This document shows, piece by piece, positions 3,600 to 5,803 of a stretch of DNA of 5,803 nucleotides. The stretch spans positions 1 through 5,803 of the forward strand of contig JAJYJR010000400.1 of the NCBI GenBank assembly GCA_021789355.1, written 5' to 3'. Position numbers and translations under genes: made by a program. The notes beneath the pieces are model-generated. The model worked only from the letters and a program-made list of their open reading frames with translations. It did not search any database and was not told where the DNA came from. Within the stretch, counting starts at the first letter, position 1. Every line of letters begins with the position of its first letter. This DNA comes from Chloroflexota bacterium (GTDB taxonomy: Bacteria > Chloroflexota > Limnocylindria > Limnocylindrales > CSP1-4).

Positions 3600-5803
3600 T
3601 CCGACTGGCCACGCGTGGGTTGCTCGCGCGACGGGTGGCCACCGCGCTCGCGGCCGCCGGGCTCCTCACCGCGGTGTCGGGCTTCCTCGTGCTGGCCGGC
3701 GTGTCGCGGACCACGCAGGCCGTGCTCAGCGGTGACATTGCCCAAGCCTGGAACACCCCGTACGACATCCTCGTCCGCCCGGTCGGATCGGAGACCGTCC
3801 TCGAGGCGAGCGAGGGCCTGGTGCGCCCGAACTTCCTCTCCGGGCTCACCGGCGGCATCGCGGAGGCGCAGCTGGCGGCGATCCGTGCCATCCCGGGCGT
3901 GGCCGTCGCGGCACCTATTGCAGTGGTCGGGTTCGTCCAGTGGCCGGCCGCGTTCCCGGTCGACCTCGCAGGCGCCCTCGGCCCGGGTCCGATCACCGTC
4001 TTCCGCATCCAGGCCCAGGCCTCGGGTGAGGCCGGCCTCTCACGCTACCCGGCGGCAGCCGCGCAGTACCTCGTGGCTGCGCCGCATGGCCGCATCGTGC
4101 AGCCGAAGAACTCGGGCATCGGGCTACCGCAGGCACCCGCGCTCGAGGTCGGCGGCGTCCGCATCGCCTGCTCCCCGACCGTCGCCTGCTGGGCGGGACT
4201 CACGCCCGCACAGTCCCTGGAGGGTGCGAGCCGCAGCTCGACCCCGGGGCTCGCGATCGCATGGTCGGAGCCGATCGTCGTGGCGGGGGTCGATCCGCTC
4301 GCGGAGGCGCAGCTCGCCCATCTCGATCGCTGCGTCGTGTCGGGTCGCTACCTGGCCGCTTCCGACGTGCCCGCCACGGCGTCCTCGCCGGCCGGGCCGC
4401 AGCCCACCATTCCGGTGCTCGTGAGTGATCGCAGCTTCATCGACGAGACGATGACGATCACCACCGAGCGGGCGGCCGACCCGGCCGCGGTGCTCCGGGG
4501 CGCCGATCCGGGGGCCATCTCGAGCTGGGCGCCGGTTGCGACGCACACCGCGACCGCCAACGACGCCTATCGGGCCTTCCTCGCGACGCTGGCCCACGCC
4601 GACTACTACGACGCCTCGCCGCACTGGACCGCGGGGCCGGTGACGTACCGCCAGGTTGGGCCCGACCACTTGGCTGCGCAGCTCCAGTCGCCCGATCCGG
4701 CGATCTACAACAGCTCGGTGGTGCAGCAGCCCAACGGTCAGCTCCAGAACCTCGCCCCGGTGGAGGCGTCGGGCGACTGGTTCCGGCAGGTCAGCCGGGA
4801 GGACCAGGTCCCGCGGGGGGAACTGTTCAGCCGCTGGGCGCCGGTGGGCGAGTACAACCCAGACTGCGTGCCGGGCTTCAACCCGCTGGCGGGCGGGCGC
4901 CTCGAGACGTACGGCCTGCCGCAGGTCACGCTGCCCGACGGCCAGACCCTGGGTCCGACCCGCTCGCTCGCCTCGTATGTCAACAGCCCGCCCCTCGTGC
5001 TGACCACGCTTGAGGGAGCCGCGTGGCTGTCGGATCCGGCCCGCTTCACCAACGCCCCGGGCGATGCGTTCATCAGCGCGATCCGGGTCAAGGTGGCTGG
5101 CGTCGAGACGCCTGGATCGGCGTCCGAGGCGCGCCTGGCCGCGGTCGCCGGCGAGATCGAGGATGCCACCGGGCTGCAGGTCGACGTGGTGAAGGGTGCC
5201 TCGCCCCGCACGGTGCTCGTCGACCTCCCGGCGGGGCCGTTCGGACGGCCCGCCCTGACCGTCTCGGAGGGCTGGTCGAAGAAGGGGGTGGCGGTCGGCT
5301 TCGTCGAGGCCGTCTCGGGCGAGGACCTCGCGCTCTTCACGCTCGTCCTGCTGGGGGCCGTGCTGCTCGTGGCCGACACGGCGTACGTGGCGGTGCGCCA
5401 GCGCGCGCCCGAGCTGGCAACCCTGCGCGCGATCGGTTGGTCGGGCGCCCGCATCGCCTGGCTCGTCGAGGCCGAGATGCTCGTGCTCGGGCTGGTGGTG
5501 GGGATCGCCGCCACGCTGCTGACGCTGGCGCTGCTGCCCCTCGGGCTGGTGCTCGCGCCGTGGCAGCTGGCCGGGGCCATCCCACTCTCCCTGGCCGTCG
5601 CCGCGATCGCGGGACTGGTGCCTGCGCTGCTCGTGCTGCGCGGCCCGCCCGTGGGCCAGCTGGTGGGTCTCGAGTCCGCGCATCGGAGCCGGCCGATCCG
5701 CACGTTGACCTGGCTAGCGGTCCGCGATCTCCTCGGGCCCAGGCGCGTGGAGGCCGCCTTGGGGGTCCTCGCCATCGCGCTCGGGGCCGTGCTCGTGGGA
5801 TCG
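3596..5803 (+). CDS. FtsX/MacB-type ABC permease with a very large extracytoplasmic domain (3' end outside window)
   Basis: Reading from GTG 3596 gives 736 codons without a stop up to the last base of the window. The N-terminus is MIRLATRGLLARR followed by a first membrane helix (about residues 14-36, AALAAAGLLTAVSGFLVLAG type). About 540 residues then lie outside, rich in Pro/Ala/Ser and containing Cys at 192, 198, 246 and 424. A second helix (about 577-597) is followed by the FtsX-domain signature VRQRAPELATLRAIGWSG (600-617), then helices near 628-655 and 660-682 ending in the usual basic turn. Near 705-736, LTWLAVRDLLGPRR leads into another hydrophobic helix, the beginning of a second FtsX half, so the complete protein probably has 8 or more helices. 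MacB ectodomains are about 200 residues, so this one is more than twice as long. The ATPase partner is directly upstream. Transport, substrate sensing or export of the Cys-rich product are all possible; the four ectodomain cysteines could be further clients of the CAPC protein (inference). Confidence 0.9.
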   Translation, partial: MIRLATRGLLARRVATALAAAGLLTAVSGFLVLAGVSRTTQAVLSGDIAQAWNTPYDILVRPVGSETVLEASEGLVRPNFLSGLTGGIAEAQLAAIRAIPGVAVAAPIAVVGFVQWPAAFPVDLAGALGPGPITVFRIQAQASGEAGLSRYPAAAAQYLVAAPHGRIVQPKNSGIGLPQAPALEVGGVRIACSPTVACWAGLTPAQSLEGASRSSTPGLAIAWSEPIVVAGVDPLAEAQLAHLDRCVVSGRYLAASDVPATASSPAGPQPTIPVLVSDRSFIDETMTITTERAADPAAVLRGADPGAISSWAPVATHTATANDAYRAFLATLAHADYYDASPHWTAGPVTYRQVGPDHLAAQLQSPDPAIYNSSVVQQPNGQLQNLAPVEASGDWFRQVSREDQVPRGELFSRWAPVGEYNPDCVPGFNPLAGGRLETYGLPQVTLPDGQTLGPTRSLASYVNSPPLVLTTLEGAAWLSDPARFTNAPGDAFISAIRVKVAGVETPGSASEARLAAVAGEIEDATGLQVDVVKGASPRTVLVDLPAGPFGRPALTVSEGWSKKGVAVGFVEAVSGEDLALFTLVLLGAVLLVADTAYVAVRQRAPELATLRAIGWSGARIAWLVEAEMLVLGLVVGIAATLLTLALLPLGLVLAPWQLAGAIPLSLAVAAIAGLVPALLVLRGPPVGQLVGLESAHRSRPIRTLTWLAVRDLLGPRRVEAALGVLAIALGAVLVGS

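Larger units (their letters stand above)
1405..5803 (+). other. Five-gene operon: Cys-rich Tat protein, MauD-like, PadR, ABC ATPase, FtsX-type permease
   Basis: All five genes are on the + strand with spacings of 11 nt, 5 nt, a 26-nt overlap and a 4-nt overlap, so a single transcript is very likely. Only the first, fourth and fifth genes have clear Shine-Dalgarno sequences; the second and third appear translationally coupled. No terminator is found inside the operon and its 3' end lies outside the window, so more members are possible. The best promoter candidate is at 1366-1371, immediately after the transposase remnant and its repeats. Confidence 0.75.

Noticed and set aside
4124..5683. A 519-codon open frame on the minus strand, opposite the permease
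   Set aside because: It is an antisense shadow of a GC-rich gene: product is Arg/Gly/His-rich low-complexity with no domain, while the + strand frame has clear FtsX motifs and membrane helices.
4738..5775. A 345-codon minus-strand open frame, Ser/Thr/Ala/Pro-rich
   Set aside because: Same shadow effect; no recognisable motif and wrong strand for the operon.

Overview
GC-rich DNA (mostly G or C at third codon positions, GTG starts, Tat export, a DUF4232-like secreted protein and an actinobacterial/Chloroflexota-type IS256 transposase) that most resembles a soil or freshwater Chloroflexota or actinomycete contig. The taxon is inferred from style only; there is no marker gene.

Layout, all on the + strand. 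(1) 1-321 is the 3' end of a gene whose product looks like the C-terminal part of a DUF4232-type extracytoplasmic protein. (2) 322-516 is gene-free, with visibly lower GC and some short dyads. (3) 517-1270 is a dead IS256-family transposase. It is readable only by changing frame four times, is cut off before the last catalytic residue, and ends inside a 20-bp tandem repeat (1261-1320). (4) 1329-1404 is a short leader with a plausible -10 box and a strong Shine-Dalgarno. (5) From 1405 to the window edge runs a tightly packed operon of at least five genes with gaps or overlaps of +11, +5, -26 and -4 nt. The genes are a Tat-exported small protein with 14 cysteines, a membrane-anchored MauD/TlpA-like thioredoxin-fold protein with a CAPC active site, a PadR-family regulator, a LolD/MacB-type ABC ATPase, and a very large FtsX/MacB-type permease that runs off the window.

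The point of interest is the operon. A tiny secreted protein ends in a domain of about 55 residues containing 14 Cys and no Trp, His or Met, and shows an internal repeat C-x2-[YF]-C-Y-[ST]-x2-C at its two ends. It is encoded 11 nt upstream of a dedicated tethered thiol-disulfide oxidoreductase. This recalls methylamine dehydrogenase light chain plus MauD, but the absence of Trp in the mature part rules out a TTQ cofactor, and no heavy chain, MauE or MauG is visible. My working model (inference) is an exported, multiply disulfide-bonded product, its folding or redox factor, a one-component repressor, and an ABC system of the MacB/FtsX class that senses, protects against or moves something connected with that product. 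The permease ectodomain, about 540 residues, itself has four cysteines.

The permease is the largest gene here. It is open from its GTG start to the last base of the window without a stop, so its C-terminus is outside.
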